Assembly (NCBI GenBank): GCA_903813345.2
Contig: CAIIXF020000005.1
Coordinates: forward strand, 21,083,375 to 21,147,374
Length of the DNA: 64,000 nucleotides
Direction: 5' to 3'
Source of the DNA: Owenia fusiformis
Taxonomy: Eukaryota; Annelida; Polychaeta; Sabellida; Oweniidae
Shown here: positions 46,149-60,062 of the stretch, in pieces
Layout of the letters: each line of letters begins with the position of its first letter
Numbering within the stretch: the first letter of the stretch is position 1
Made by a program: the position numbers and the translations under genes
Notes under the pieces: model-generated
Database searches by the model: none
What the model was told of the DNA's origin: nothing
What the model saw: the letters and a program-made list of their open reading frames with translations, nothing else

Positions 46149-48400
46149 ACTTAAGTTATTATTCTTCATTTATTGTTGTCTGAGTAAATAATATATAAAT
46201 ATAAACCAATTTAAATCTATTAAAATGTTATATATGAAATACTGAAGAAAAGATATGATTAAAACTATTTTCATGGAAAGGCACATAGGGCAATATTAAC
46301 AAAATGCAAATGCTATTTTGGTAGGTTCTGGGTTAGCAATGGGTACATTTCAACTGTGACTGTAATGGGTTACTATTGACTTTTATCAACATCACAGGGC
46401 AACATTTAAGCAACTTAAATACAAGGAAAATCAAAGATTTCCTCTCATTTCTAAAACGAGGAACAAAAGCATGAATTCAAGGAAAATAAATGATGGCCTC
46501 TGTCAAAATATAACACATGAGAAAGTTGCGGCACAGTAAAGGATATGTACAGGATATCATATGATTTCAAATGATTTTATCTCCGAGTTGATATCAATAT
46601 CTTGCCAAGTTAGCATAGCGAATTAGCGCAGATATTGATATCAATGAGTGGATTAACACGATATCACGAAAATTCATAACATGTTCCATTTATCTAACAG
46701 TTTACCTATAAAACTAAACAAAACATATCAAAACAACATCCATTCATTCATTCATCCCCGTGATGTCATGAAATCGCTATGTTACAAAACACATCATATT
46801 GGTGGTAGTTTTCAAATTCCTGGCAAAAGGTGATATCTGTGAAATATTTTCCATATTCCACAGATATCACTTTTTCCATGCATTTGCAAAATATCATAAA
46901 TATGTTTTCATGTTACCCAACTATGGGATAAAGAATAACAAATAGGTAAATAATTGAAATACCACTCCAAAAATATTAAATATGAGGGTTTAAAGAAAGA
47001 ATATTGAATATGAGATTCAAAAAGTAGCAACTTATGTCTCACATTACCCAAACCCCAGATCCTCATATACTGTATATCAATGTTATTTACAGGGAGGATT
47101 AAATATGGAGTGTATAGCAATGGTCAATACGATATTTCCAGAGGGAATATCTTCTTTCTCAAAAAGCGGAACCCAAACTCAGTCATGACATGGAAGCTAA
47201 CTTTTGCAATTAATAGAAATTTGTTTTTTATTTTATTTTTGTGTTCTATATTTGAGATGAAATAATATGAGATTCATTTCTACAAGAGGATGGAATGAAT
47301 ATGAACTTGTATATTGAACTATACTCCTTTTCTGAATAAATAGAACAACATTTCATCAAAGCCAATTAAGAAAACCAAGGCCAATGAGTGTAATTTATGC
47401 CCAGTTAAACTAACACAATGACAACTTTTTGTCTGGACCCACTTATTATGTAAGAATGAATTGTATTACTGTTTACTGCATTAAATGTCAAGTATACTAT
47501 CTGTATCTAATTTCAAATGCCTATCTCACTATCGAAGGTATGCAAGAAATGTTAATTTGAAACAAATTCAGCACAACCAAAACCATGTCCACATATATGA
47601 CAAATCCAAGATGGCTGCCACAATTTTAGACATATTGGATCCATGCACATGTGAAGAAGTTAGAAATACAAATGAATCACAAGTCCCATCCCAAATGAAA
47701 TCGGCAGTTTAAGATTCTCACACATATCAACTCTATTCCTTTATACTTTATATTTGTGGTAAGGCTTGTGATCTAGGTAAACTTAGCATGTTCATGTACC
47801 GCTATCCTCTGAAACTAAAAACAGAAATAGGGACTTCAATTGAGAAAAATGTATCTTTAATTATGGGCTCCATATACATTTTGAGTGGCTGTCCGGCTTA
47901 AGTTAGATACTACTGATAATCTGAGATTGAAAATTATGTCAAGTTTAGTCCCCAGCCTCTCATAACCGATAACTTTGAGGTAATTGTGTTGTTACTGCAA
48001 AAACCTCTATTTCTTCATCACGAATCTACCATCTTTTGCATCTGTCAAAACCCCTCCTTTCATGTTAATTTTCAGACTTTTGCTTGTGCCATCATTAAAT
48101 ATATATATTCAACTTGTTATTCAGAATATTTTAAAAACTTTTCATGGGGTTTTTTATTTTCACACTTTTGAAAAAATGACTAAGTCCGAGAATGGCCTCT
48201 TAATGGCATGTGCCCTTTCTTTCGTGTCAGACTCGATCCTTTTTTGGATTTCTGATTTCGCATCTCATAACAATCGCTATCAAACTTGTTTCTTCTGATG
48301 TTTTGTTTTTCTTAGAAACTCTTGAAGTTTTTATATTTTTAGTGATCTACCCTCGGTTTTATTTTTCAAAGAGGGAAAAATCATCTTGCTTTTGTTGCCT
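46149..48400. other. No gene seen
   Basis: AT-rich sequence. A short CATT run (46740-46753) and inverted TATCACTTTTTCC / GGTGATATCTGTGG blocks near 46830-46870 were seen. No supported ORF. Confidence 0.4.
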
Positions 48401-48409
48401 CCCCTTAGC

Positions 48410-49025
48410 AAAACCGCATGCATGCAAAGTCCATGCAAAGTCCATGCGATTTTTCCATGCAATACCCATGCAAAACACATGCAGCAGAATTTTAACTCAT
48501 TTAAAAAAACCATGCAACATCCATTCAAATCCATGCAAAGTCCATGCAACAACCATTCAAATCCATGCAAAGTCCATGCAACATCCATTCAAATCCATGC
48601 AAAGTCCATGCGACATCCATTCAAATCCATGCAAAGCACGTTAATCCACATACAAAGTCCATGCAGGCTGCGAGAAATATTGTTAATAAGTTCCATGCAA
48701 TGTCCATGCAAAATTGCATGCATCTGCATGGATTTATATGAAAACCATGCAATCCACATGCAATATTGCATGGACTCGCATGATCCATGCAACATCCATT
48801 CAAATCCATGCAAAGTCCATGCAACATCCATTCAAATCCATGCAAAGTCCATGCCAAATCCATTCAAATCCATGCAAAGTCCATGCGGCATCCATTCAAA
48901 TCCATGCAAAGCACGTTAATCCACATGCAAAATTGAATGCATCTGCATGGGTTTTAACGAAAACCATGCAATCCACATGCAATTTTGCATGGACTTGTAT
49001 GGTTTATGCTACATCCATGCATCTG
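48410..49025. repeat. Minisatellite, ~32-bp unit CCATGCAAAGTCCATGCAAC
   Basis: Alternating ATGCAAAGTCCATGC and ATCCATTCAAATCC units, with larger-scale duplication (a TCCACATGCAA...AAAACCATGCAAT block repeats near 48740 and 48960). Open frames on both strands are by-products. Confidence 0.88.
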
Positions 49026-49239
49026 CTGTTCTGCCCGTAATATACAATTCGTATACTATATATAGTATCAACCTTACTGACAATGTCAATCAATCAAGGA
49101 GCACCGGTTTTAGATTGTGAGAGTTAATAATAGTACTGCTTCCTCTGCTGCACATTAGGTCAAGGATGCCATGTGATCAGAAGTCTTCTAAATGCAACAT
49201 TAAATTTTATAATAAGGCATTTGAGCTGACAAATGTCAC

Positions 49240-49560
49240 CACCAATTTCATATGCAAATGAGCTAACTTACACTTTAATTTACACTCAGTTTACACCTTA
49301 GTATACACCCACTTTACACTTAAGTTTACATCTACTTTACATCCAGTTCGCACTTAGTTCCACTTAAGTTTACACTCAGTTTACACTTACTTTACACCCA
49401 GTAAATAGGTGACCAATTTCACATGCAAATGAGCTAATTTATACCTAAGGTTACACTCAGTTTACACTTTAGTATACATCCAATTTACATCAAGAGCACA
49501 TTCTGATTGGTCAGATTTTAAACTTAATTTACAGTTAGTTCACATAGTTCACCTAATCCT
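49240..49560. repeat. Degenerate ~11-bp repeat, AGTTTACACTT type
   Basis: TTTACACTCAG, TTTACACTTAG, TATACATCCA etc. recur. A larger duplication begins at CACATGCAAATGAGCTAA (49233 and 49416). Confidence 0.75.
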
Positions 49561-50390
49561 TAATTGGCGAAATGCTAACTGCTTATCGCAGGGGGAGAGA
49601 ATGCAAAGATATTCTGAATTTTGAAGCACTGTGATCAGAGAATAATATGATACAGGGGGTCCAAAGCATAACGAATTGCAAAAAATTACAAAAACAAAAA
49701 TCCCATGTTAAATCGCCATGGGGATCTTCCTGGAATTTTCTGTCTAAGCGCTTTAAAAAGTATTTGTAGGAGTTATGCTATAGTACAAATATCACAGAAT
49801 GATCAGCATTAAAGATCTATACAAGTAGTTCTGCTCAGATTTTTAAATTGAAGTTTTAAACAAAAAATGCTAAAATAACTCTGTCTTGTAAAAAGTTCAA
49901 ATCCGCCATCTTGAATTATGATGTCACAATGACACTCTTTTGCATATTCAAATTTTTCAAGAAAAAAACACATAAAATATGGGTCTATGAGCCTTGCTTC
50001 CTTCTCATAGTCTCCAAGGAGTTAATGAATGTATATGTCCTATGTAAAACCTATACAAATAAACTGACCCATATTGAACTACAGCCCAGGATATAATCAC
50101 GCGGTAGTATCTCTTCGGGACGTATCGAAACCTGACTCCGTCCCGAAAAACCGTTAATTTGAATTTAAAACCTACCCCAGTGTTTGAAAATCAAGGATTG
50201 TGAGTTTCACACTTCACCGTTTTTCTTCAAACTTGTTCCGTACAAAGCTTCACAGAAATACCTTTCAGTCGATACATTGTTTTTGTGTACAAAGTACCTC
50301 GTTTTAGCGGCGTTTTGGTCCCCAGCTGTGAGATAAAGCAAATTTTCATAACTTTCAACTGTAAGTCAAGTTATCTCGCCAGTCTTTTAC

Positions 50391-52094
50391 CCCCCAAGTG
50401 AAAAAAGTCAATGGGAAAATATTGACAATAAATAGGTAATACTCTATTAATTCTTAGCTAACAAATACCTAAAAAATTTATCATGCAAATTAGAGAGAAT
50501 TACGTTAATAATTAGGTGTTAATAATAAGGTATTGTTAACATTCAACGCTCATGTAGAATATTGACTGATTATCAAATGAAAATTACATTGTAACAATAA
50601 GGTAAAATTAGAAATCTAATAATCATGTATTGATTATCTTCCAATAATAAGCTATATGTTAACAGAGTATTACCTAAATATTGTACATATTTATTGTGGT
50701 AATATTCTCTAATTTGCATGATAAATTTTTTAGGTATTCGTTAGCTAAGAATTAACAGAGTATTACCTATTTATTAGCTATTTAAAACCTATTTGTTGCA
50801 TTACTCTTACCCAAGATGCATTATGGTCTTCGAAATTTATTTTCTACTATAAGAATTAACCCAAAACATTAAATAATATGTAAAATTAGGTGGGTAGGGA
50901 CACACAAATTCGAAGTAAATGTGTAACGTTATGTAATTCGCGTGAATATCCAAATCTGGCCATGCAAAGCGTATAAATTATTTCATGGCAAAGTCTAAAG
51001 TTTTTTAAAAATTCTCTTGCAAAAACTATACAGATTTTGTCAAAAATCTCCCACAAAAGTACCACTTTTTGCAGAATTTACCGCAAAAAACTATTGCTTT
51101 TATTAGAAAAAAACTGGAGATAATTCGTTTTATTTCAAATCTACCGTTAAAACTCCAGTTGTTTCAAAATTTACCTCAAAAACTCCTGATTTTTAAAAAT
51201 CTACGGCGAAAACTACCAATTTTTTTAAAAACTACCAGATTTTGGAAAAATCTCCCGTAAAAGTACCACAATTTTTGGAAATCTCACGCAAATTGTTCAT
51301 TTTAGGTTGGCCCTGGGTATGTAAGATGATATAAGCAATTATTATGGGACATCACTGGTAATTTTACCCCATTCAGAATTGTCCTGAAGGCCAGAAGGCT
51401 CACAGTTATTGAAGGACCCTCTAGGCCTCCAGCAGTATTTATATCTTCATAATCTTTATAAAATACCTTATATTTTTACTGCATGGTACAATTGGTCATA
51501 CACAACACATTTATGCTTGACCACTTTGACTGTATGAATAGAATTAAAATTTAGCCTTTATAAATTCACAAAGAAAAGAAGATTTCCCCATCTAAACTGG
51601 AATAACACAGCAATACTTACATTTTACCTCTCACAAAGTAGACATGCAGAATGTTCAAGTATGTCAGTAACTTCTGAATCTATATTTGATTGGTCATTTT
51701 CATACTATTGTTATAAAATCATAAAATTACCCAAATCTCTTACAGTTGAACATTCTTTGTCAGCCATTTTTCTTTTGGTTGAAAAAGAGCGGGAAAGTTA
51801 ATATTTTGCTAATACTCACTGCCACATTTCTTATAAGTCCAATCTTAACAATTAGCTAATTTTTATCACCTATGGTAGCAAGGATGACAAAAAGTTACCC
51901 AATTATTCAAAGAGCATTATAACATAGTTGTTAAAATAATAAATAGGTGTAATAAATAGCTATTTATTGGCATTCAACTTTCATTGATTTAATGCTCATT
52001 TAACAAATAGGTTAACTTTTATCAAAATGCATAATTATTAGACCAAAGTTAACCAATTATTACATGAGAATTGCCATTTCTTTTTACTTGGGGG
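50391..52094. mobile_element. Insertion with CCCCCAAGT ends inside the left arm
   Basis: Comparison with the intact opposite arm (complement of 55780-55830: TCTTTTACCCATTCTCGC) shows the exact empty site. Ends CCCCCAAGTGAAAAAAG and complement CCCCCAAGTAAAAAG. The C-run makes target duplication undecidable. Interior: an inverted pair (50415-50520 / 50690-50790, AACAAATACCTAAAAAATTT) and ~50-bp AAATCTCCCGCAAAA-type repeats at 51020-51300. Confidence 0.72.
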
Positions 52095-53268
52095 CCATTC
52101 TCGCCCATAATTTCAGAATGGACTCCCATTACGACCTTCCATCGCTACGTCTTGATTTTTGGTCATCAAACGCAGCAGTTTCTAAATCATCCACACATCT
52201 CTTCAAATTTGACCAATACGTCCCGTCATCTTCCACTACGCCCCGCCGAGTCTATCACTATACACGTAGAGTTGCATTCTAAAACAATTTGTCCATCGAT
52301 GTGTCCGTTTGTAGGTTGCCATTGTCGATTCTAAATACCAATCGGATTGTGTTTTAAGATTTACCCATTCTTGTCCATTTTCAATATACCTATAATAGGG
52401 TGGTCCAAAATCTCCCTAAAATTTAGATTTCCCGATATTGCAATATAAAGATTTAATTACTGAACAATTGAAAATATTTTTAAAAAACGTTTAAAGTGCC
52501 CTATCCTTGAAAAAATGTTAAAATGCGAAAGGATGGGTGACACCGTCACATCACCGTGATGTCAATTATATTATTTTCAGCATAACGTTAGAAACATGTA
52601 TCATTTTATATGGTACACGTTTCATAATGTAATCCAATGGAATCATACAGAAGAAAGGTTGACACACAACAGTTAAAATCTTTATATTACATTATCAGAC
52701 CAAGTCAGTAGATGTTGTTTATATACCAATTAGTGTTGTATGATGATGCATTCTTTATATGAATCTAGAAACGTTTTTGTGCCAATATTGCTCAATTTTG
52801 ATAACATCTCCGTTATTTTGAAATTAAGCGTGGCAAAGTTTCCCGATGGATTTAGCTAAAAAAAAGTGGTGCCTGTAGGGTTATTGAAAATCTTACATGA
52901 TGAAGAAAAAATACATATTCCTGAAATAAAACAGTTTAATTTTGAGTTATAAACCATTTATGAAAACGGCATATTTGTCAAAATTACCAAAACTTCAATT
53001 GAGACGCGTGGCAAAATTTCCCAGGGGTCTAGAGTGGAAATATTTGTACCAAGAGTCAATTTGTAACTAGAATCTATCAGATGACAGATTTTTGGAAAAT
53101 TTTGCAGATTTGGACAACCCTAACCTATAACTTTGTTGAACCTGAAGAAACGTATCAACTTTTTGTTAAATAAACACACACACACACCGGCTTTGTTAGT
53201 ACTTTGCCTTGGATGTCATACAGTACATTTACACTGTGGCATGATGATGAACTTAAAAAATATGTATA

Positions 53269-54746
53269 CACGCCTAACCATCGCGTAAGCAGGCGTCACC
53301 GTACAGCGTCAAAAAATACAGTAGTACAGTTTTCTGTATGGTGACGAAAATTAACTGAGTTGAAGCAAAAACTATAATGAGGGTTTTAAAAATATTAATT
53401 AGATGAAAATAAATACGATTTCGGGTGTAATGAAAACAGCATTCTCTTAGGAATGGTTTTAACTTTCTAATTATGATAAAAGTTTTTCGAGCACTGCTCG
53501 GATTTTTTCTGACTGGATCGGCCCACATAATCGACTCGAGAGAAAAATGGTGTTTTTTTCACTTTTCGTTTGGTTATTATTTTCCCTGTCGTCTGAGAGT
53601 ATGGATTATTTTTATGAGAATATGTATTTGTTATCTACACATTTTAGAACAGATGAATATTCGGCAAATAATCATTCAGTGTATTTATTTAAAAAACTGT
53701 ACAGTGACGCATCAGCTGTACGGTGACGCTTCTTTAGATTTTATGAAGTGCTCTAAGCTTACTGTTCGAACAAGAGGTAAAGAAGCATCAGATCTACATG
53801 TACATTATCACTGGTAAGTATCAAGCGAAGGTTACAGCCGTCACCTTCGCATTTAAGATGGCGGGCAGGAAGTATTAATTTCGATATTTTTAGTTTTCAA
53901 GGAATTAACTATTTGAAAGTTGACGTAATGCTTTGGTATCATTTGAACTAAACCAGGCTTTTCTCATATGACTAACAAAGATAGCCTACACAGCCATCTT
54001 TACCCCATGCAAGATATTGCATCTTTCATCCTAAAAAGTCACACGTGCAAGATGAGATTTACTTGTGACATCCCTTGTTTTAAAACATCAATAACATAGC
54101 AACAAGAGAGTTTTTGGTTTCATGATCTTTACCGTATCATACATTTCCAGTAACCTTCCATTAAGCTGTGGAAGATATCGTTGAACTGTAGCGCCCATGC
54201 ACTATATATGAACAAATGATCATACTCCAGAGTTTCCATTTCATACAATCATAGTCTCATTCAGTTCATCAAAGCATAGCGTCACCGTACAGCTGGTGCG
54301 TCATCGTACAAATTTGATCTTTTTTAAATATACATAATGAATGGTTGTTTGCTGAATCTTCGCCCGTTCTAAAATGTGTAAGTAACAAATACATATTCTC
54401 ATAAAAATAATCCATACTCTCAGACGGTAGGGAAAATAATAACCAAACAAAATGTGAAAAAACAACCTTTTTTCACTCTGGTCGATTATGTGGGCCGATT
54501 CACTCAGAAAAAATCCGAACAGTGCTCGTAAAACGTTTATCATAATCAGAAAGTTAAAACCATTTCTAAGAGAATGCTGTTTTTATTTCACATGAAATCG
54601 CATTAGTTTTCATCAAATTAATTTTTTTAAACCCTTGTCATAGTTTTTGCTTCAAAGCAGTTAATTTGCGTTACCGTACAGAAAACTGTACTCCGCTATT
54701 TTTTGACGCTGTACGGTGACGCCTGCTTACGGGATGGTAAGGCGTG
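53269..54746. mobile_element. CACG-ended foldback element with 5-bp GTATA duplication (member 3)
   Basis: Ends CACGCCTAACCATCGCGTAAG and complement CACGCCTTACCATCCCGTAAG; GTATA at 53264-53268 and 54747-54751. Arms ~450 bp. The motif GCGTCACCGTACAG occurs near each end and as a doublet at inner arm ends (53699-53730, 54279-54310). The arm ORF (LRVWIIFMRICICYLHILE) is in both arms and has no known domain. Confidence 0.88.
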
Positions 54747-54798
54747 GTATAGTCATGAAAAAATGTTCTTTGTGATATAATATTGTATAGTATCATTC

Positions 54799-55008
54799 CA
54801 GGCCCGTAGCCAGAATTTTCCAAGGGGGGGGGGGTCGTTTTTCTAAAAAATTCTAGGGGGGGTTCACTTTGGCAAATATGGCCAAAAATCACTCAAAAAT
54901 TAGTCAAAATGGTGAAAAACTGCATGATTTTGAAAGAAATTTTGGCCAGGGGGGGGGGGGGGGGGTTCGCCCGAACCCCCCGAACCCCCCCCCCTGGCTA
55001 CGGGCCTG
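54799..55008. mobile_element. CAGGCCCGTAGCC hAT MITE, second copy
   Basis: Same ends and interior as 36632-36822, with longer G-runs. Flanks CATTC / TATTC: a 5-bp duplication with one change. Confidence 0.82.
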
Positions 55009-56051
55009 TATTCTGATACGTATTACATGTTTATGTTTAGTGCATAAAATTCATAGCCAGATCAATAATTCGGAGAGAATACGCTGGACGATAGAATATT
55101 AAAAACTATAAAAACATTCTTCATAGAATTAAGCAAATAGTGTTATTATCATTTAAGTAGTAACTGCATATATGTTTAAAACCACTCTGTTTAAATACAG
55201 GTAAATAAATAAATATGATGCAATGAAAATTGAAGCTTTCTGTCGAGAGCAATAGTCATCAGAATAGTATAGCGTTTTTTCTTTTACATGTTACTTTTTG
55301 TACATCATTGATTGATCCGCTCTAATCTGCCCTCGGCCGATAAATTATAAATTATTTATGTTGAACATTAGCAAAACAAGATTCCAGATTTTATTGTGTT
55401 TCAAACCAGACACTTGGTTTCCTCACAAAATCAAATACAGGACAATTGCATATAATTAAAGTTAAAAAGCAACATCTTCACAAACATTTAAATTATCAAT
55501 TTCATGCAATCAGTTTTAGTTATACTCCGTATGTATGCTAAACTTAAGACTGGTGTTAAATAAGAATCGACCAAGGCAAACCTATGTGAAATTACACAAC
55601 GATGAACAAAATGTTTTAGAATACAACTCCACGTTTGTAGTCATAGACTCGGCGGGGCGTAGTGGAAGGTGACGGGACGTATTAGTCAAATTTTAAGACT
55701 GTGTGGATGATTTAGAAACTGCTGCGTTTGATGTCCAAAAATCAAAACGTAGCGATGGAAGGTTGTAATGGGGGTCCATTCTGAAATTATGAGCGAGAAT
55801 GGGTAAAAGACTGGCGAGATAACTTGACTTACAGTTGAAAGTTATGAAAATTTGCTTTATCTCACAGCTGGGGACCAAAACGCCGCTAAAACGAGGTACT
55901 TTGTACACGAAAACAATGTATCGACTGAAAGGTATTTCTGTGAAGCTTTGTACGGAACAAGTTTGAAGAAAAACGGTGAAGTGTGAGACTCACAATCCTT
56001 GATTTTCAAACACTGGGGTAGGTTTTAAATTCAAATTAACGGTTTTTCGGA

Positions 56052-56808
56052 GAAAGAGTCGAAGGCATGCGAGGCGAATCCTGGAAACCCGGGTTTGGGA
56101 AAGCAGGGTTCACTGTTTGTTTCCGTTGACAAGTGTGCGAAACTACATTCATAATTCATACGACAGTGAACAGGAGGTTTACAGTCAGACCCGGGTGCGC
56201 CAATCCCTTATTTAAATGTTTGTTTCGCGGACCAGGGTTTAAGGCCATTCCAAACGAAATAAGTATTTAATGAGGCCACGAAATATAAAAGTTCGTTTTA
56301 TTAGAATTTTATACGTGTTATTTTGCATCTACCAAGACGTTAAACATATTGGAAATAGTTACGTATTATGATTGGTCTAAAATGTGCAAAGCTAGAAGAC
56401 CCCTTATACTCGTTCGTTCTCTATTTTGACTAAGATAATATATCAGTACAACGGCTATACTAAAACAAGGAAATGTGGCCAGTAGAGATGAGGAACTTGA
56501 AACAAATTTATTTTTATTCATACATATGAATAATATTTGATTTAAATACAATTCCACGCTATTACCATCTTCCAGTGTTGCAATTTCTATTGTGTCTGTC
56601 TGGGATAAAATCTTATATATTACAATTGATAACGAGGAACCCTTCTAGTAAAAACAATTAAATCCAGGTTTGAAAACTCGCGAAAATAACACGAACGAGT
56701 CTAATTATGAACCGTTCACATTTTTACAAAGGCGGATTTGGATGACGGCAAACCCGGGTTTTGAGGGTGCGACTTATGGCAACGAGTGCTTCTGGTTTTC
56801 GGGACGGA
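56052..56808. mobile_element. Insertion inside the right arm of the left CACG element
   Basis: Deduced from the opposite arm, which reads straight through GTCCCGAAAAACCG. The ends share only a rough inverted similarity around AAACCCGGGTTTG (56088; 56750). A longer plus-strand ORF at 56670-56948 crosses its boundary and is not credible as a gene. Confidence 0.5.
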
Positions 56809-57432
56809 GTGGTTTCGATACGTCCCCAAGTACGGAAAGCGAAAGGGGATATACCGCAGAATTTAAAATTCAATGGAGTTTTAACGTGGGAGTGATATCA
56901 CACACCGCGGCCCAGTCAGATATATTTCTGCGCACTTTATTTATTTAATTCACTTTGCACAACGCGCCCCCTGTAATTCATTCAGTGCGCAATTTAAAAT
57001 TGTTTATGAGTGATATCGCACACCGCGGCCCAGTAAGATCGATTTCTGCGCACTTTATTTATTAACACACTCAAAATATCGCGCTGAAGCTTGTATATGC
57101 TGGCGCGATGTAATTATAGTTTTCTGTTAATAAATGCCCAACAAGAAAGGGTAGCACAACGAATTCAACTTTTTTCGAAAGACTGCAGACTTGACCTGCG
57201 AAATTGTAATTTTGGATCACAGTGATGCCTCTAGAGAGGATATCTATGAGAATTACAGATTATAGTGCGCAGAATTATAAAGTCAAACTGACCTCAAAAT
57301 GGTAGTACACAGTGTACACTGCCATCTTTCAATAAAGTAACTACAGACCTTCGTATACAAAATACCAGAATGATTGATGTAATACCTGTATACCATTTCT
57401 TCTGGGAGAAGGAAAGTTCCTATATGTATTCC

Positions 57433-57880
57433 ATGGCCGTAGCCAGGGGGCCTCACCCCCCTCCCCCTTGCCAAATATTCGTTCAAAATCATGCAGTTTT
57501 TCACCATTCTTAGCACTTTTCGCATGATTTTTTTGCCATAACTGTCAAAAAGCTCCCCCCTACTGGCGGATTAGGGCCCGCCCCACCCCCTTGGGTGGGC
57601 CCAGAAAAAAGGCTTTAAGGCCCCAAAAAGTCGGGCTTTTCGGTCATTACTGGGCCTTTTAAGGCCTTATTTTTTAAATTCAGGCCAAATTTTGAAGACA
57701 ATGGGCCTCAAAATTTCAAAATTTGGGCCCACTTTGCGTTTTAGGGGCCCAATTTTTTCTCTGACCTGAAATTTGGGCCCCCCTCCTTGTTGGTTCCCAG
57801 ATCCGCCCCTGCCCCCTCTTGGCATAATCTCCCCCTTGGTAAAACCACTCCCCCAGGTTAATCCAGGATACGGGTCTGTA
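57433..57880. mobile_element. Decayed CAGGCCCGTAGCC MITE holding a CAGGGGCGGATC MITE
   Basis: GGCCGTAGCCAGGGGG at the left and CAGGATACGGGTCTG at the right frame the outer copy. The inner 57561-57811 ends in TACTGGCGGATTAGGGCC and complement CAGGGGCGGATCTGGG, with GGGCCC-rich interior. Confidence 0.68.
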
Positions 57881-58078
57881 TTCTTAGACGAGATTGTTCA
57901 AGAACATAAGGTAGACATAAGTGCCACCTGTTAAAAGCTAGGAGATCTTTTCTAAGTTATTAAGTCATCAATCAGCAGACTGGTAATTGTATCCCCCACC
58001 CACTTCAAACTCCATACACTAACATACTATTACAATTTTATCTGTGTTTATTTGACTGTAGAAGGTGTACATTCATAG

Positions 58079-60062
58079 CATTGAATTGCATTTCATTGCA
58101 TTGTATTGTATTGTATAGCACATCATTGTATTGTATTGTACTGCATTTTATTGTATTGCACTGCATTGTATTGTATTGCACTGCATTGTATTATATTGCA
58201 TTATATTGTACTGTATTGCACTGTATTATATTATACTGCACTGCATTGTACTTTATTGCACTGCATTGTATTGTACTGCAGTGTACTACATTGTATTGCA
58301 CTGCATTGTATTGTATTGCACTGCATTATATATGTTCTATTGCATTATATTGTACTGTATTGCACTGTATTATATTGCACTGCATTGTACTTTATTGCAC
58401 TGCATTGTATTGTACTGCAGTGTATTACATTGTATTGCGCTGCATTGTATTGTATTGCACTGCATTATAATGTATTGCACTGTACCACATTGTGTTGCAC
58501 TGCATTGTATTACACTGCATTGTTTTGAATTGCACTGCAATATATTGCACTGCAATATATTGCACTGCAATATATTGTATTGCATTGCATTGCACTGCAT
58601 TGTATTATATTGCACTGTATTGTATTGCACAGTATTGTATTGCATTGTATTGAATTACACTGCATTTTATTACACTGCATTGTATTTTATTACACTGCAT
58701 TGTATTCTATTGCATTATATTGTACTGTATTGCACTGTATTATATTATATTGCACTGCATTGTACTTTATTGCACTGCATTGTATTGTACTGCAGTGTAC
58801 TACATTGTATTGCGCTGCATTGTATTGTATTGCACTGTATTATAATGTATTGCATTGTACCACATTGTGTTGCACTGCATTGTATTACACTGCATTGTTT
58901 TGAATTGCACTGCAATATATTGCACTGCACCATATTGTATTGCATTGCATTGCAGTGCACTGCATTGTATTATATTGCACTGTATTGTATTGCACAGTAT
59001 TGTATTGCATTGTCTTGAATTACACTGCATTTTATTACACTGCATTGTATTTTATTGCACTGCATTGTATTGTACTGCAGTGTACTGTATTCTATTGCAC
59101 AGCATTGTATTGAATTGCACTGTATTGTATTTTATTGCACTGCATTGCACTACATTGTATTGCACTGTATTGAACTGCGATGTATTGTATTGCACTGTAT
59201 TGTATTGCACTGCACTGAACTGCGATGTATTGTATTGCACTGTATTGTATTGCACTGCACTGTATTGAACTGCGATGTATTGTATTGTACTGCATTGTAT
59301 TGCACTGTACCACATTGTATTGCACTGCATTGTATTGAAATGAACTACATTGTATTGAAATGAACTACATTGTAACTGTATTGCATTTTATTGCACTGCA
59401 TTGGACTACATTGTATTGCACTGTATTGAACTGCGATGTATTGTATTGCACTGCATTGTATTGCACTGTACCACATTGTGTTGCACTGTATTGTATTACA
59501 CTGCATTGTTTTGTATTGCACAGCAATATATTGCACTGCACAATATTGTATTGCACTGCATTGCAATGCACTGCATTGTATTATATTGCACTGTATTGTA
59601 TTGCACTGCATTGTATTGCACTGTACCACATTGTATTGAACTGCATTGTATTGAAATGAACTACATTGTATTGCACTGCACGGCATTGTTTTGCATTGTA
59701 TTGCACTGCACGGCATTGTTTTGCATTGTATTGCATTGCACTGCATTGTATTGCATTATATTGCACTGTATTGTATTACATCGTATTGCACTGCATTTTA
59801 TTGTATTATATTGCACTACATTGTATTGTATCATATTGCACTGCATTTTTTGCATCATATAACACTGCTTTGTATTGCATCATATTACACTACATTGTAT
59901 TGCATCATATTGCACTGCATTGTATTGCATCATATTGCTCTGCATTGTATTGCATCATATTGCACCGCATTGTATTACATCATATTGCACCACATTGTAT
60001 TGCATCATATTGCACTGCATTGTATAACATCATATTGCACTGCATTGTATTGCATCATATTC
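58079..60062. repeat. 2-kb pentanucleotide array (TTGYA-type)
   Basis: Almost pure 5-bp periodic ATTGT/ATTGC/ACTGC with higher-order copies: the 58580-58960 block repeats 58220-58560. From about 59770 the unit becomes TTGCATCATA. Many frames on both strands stay open for long stretches because stops are scarce in the unit; none is a gene. Confidence 0.95.

Noticed and set aside
48210-49040. ORFs of up to 177 residues rich in HAKSMQ / CMDLNG
   Set aside because: By-products of the CCATGCAAAG minisatellite, open on both strands.
53473-53817. 114-residue ORF, also present in inverse at 54301-54543
   Set aside because: Part of the foldback arms; no domain, and the ends vary between arms.
56670-56948. 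92-residue ORF
   Set aside because: Crosses the boundary between an insertion and an element arm.
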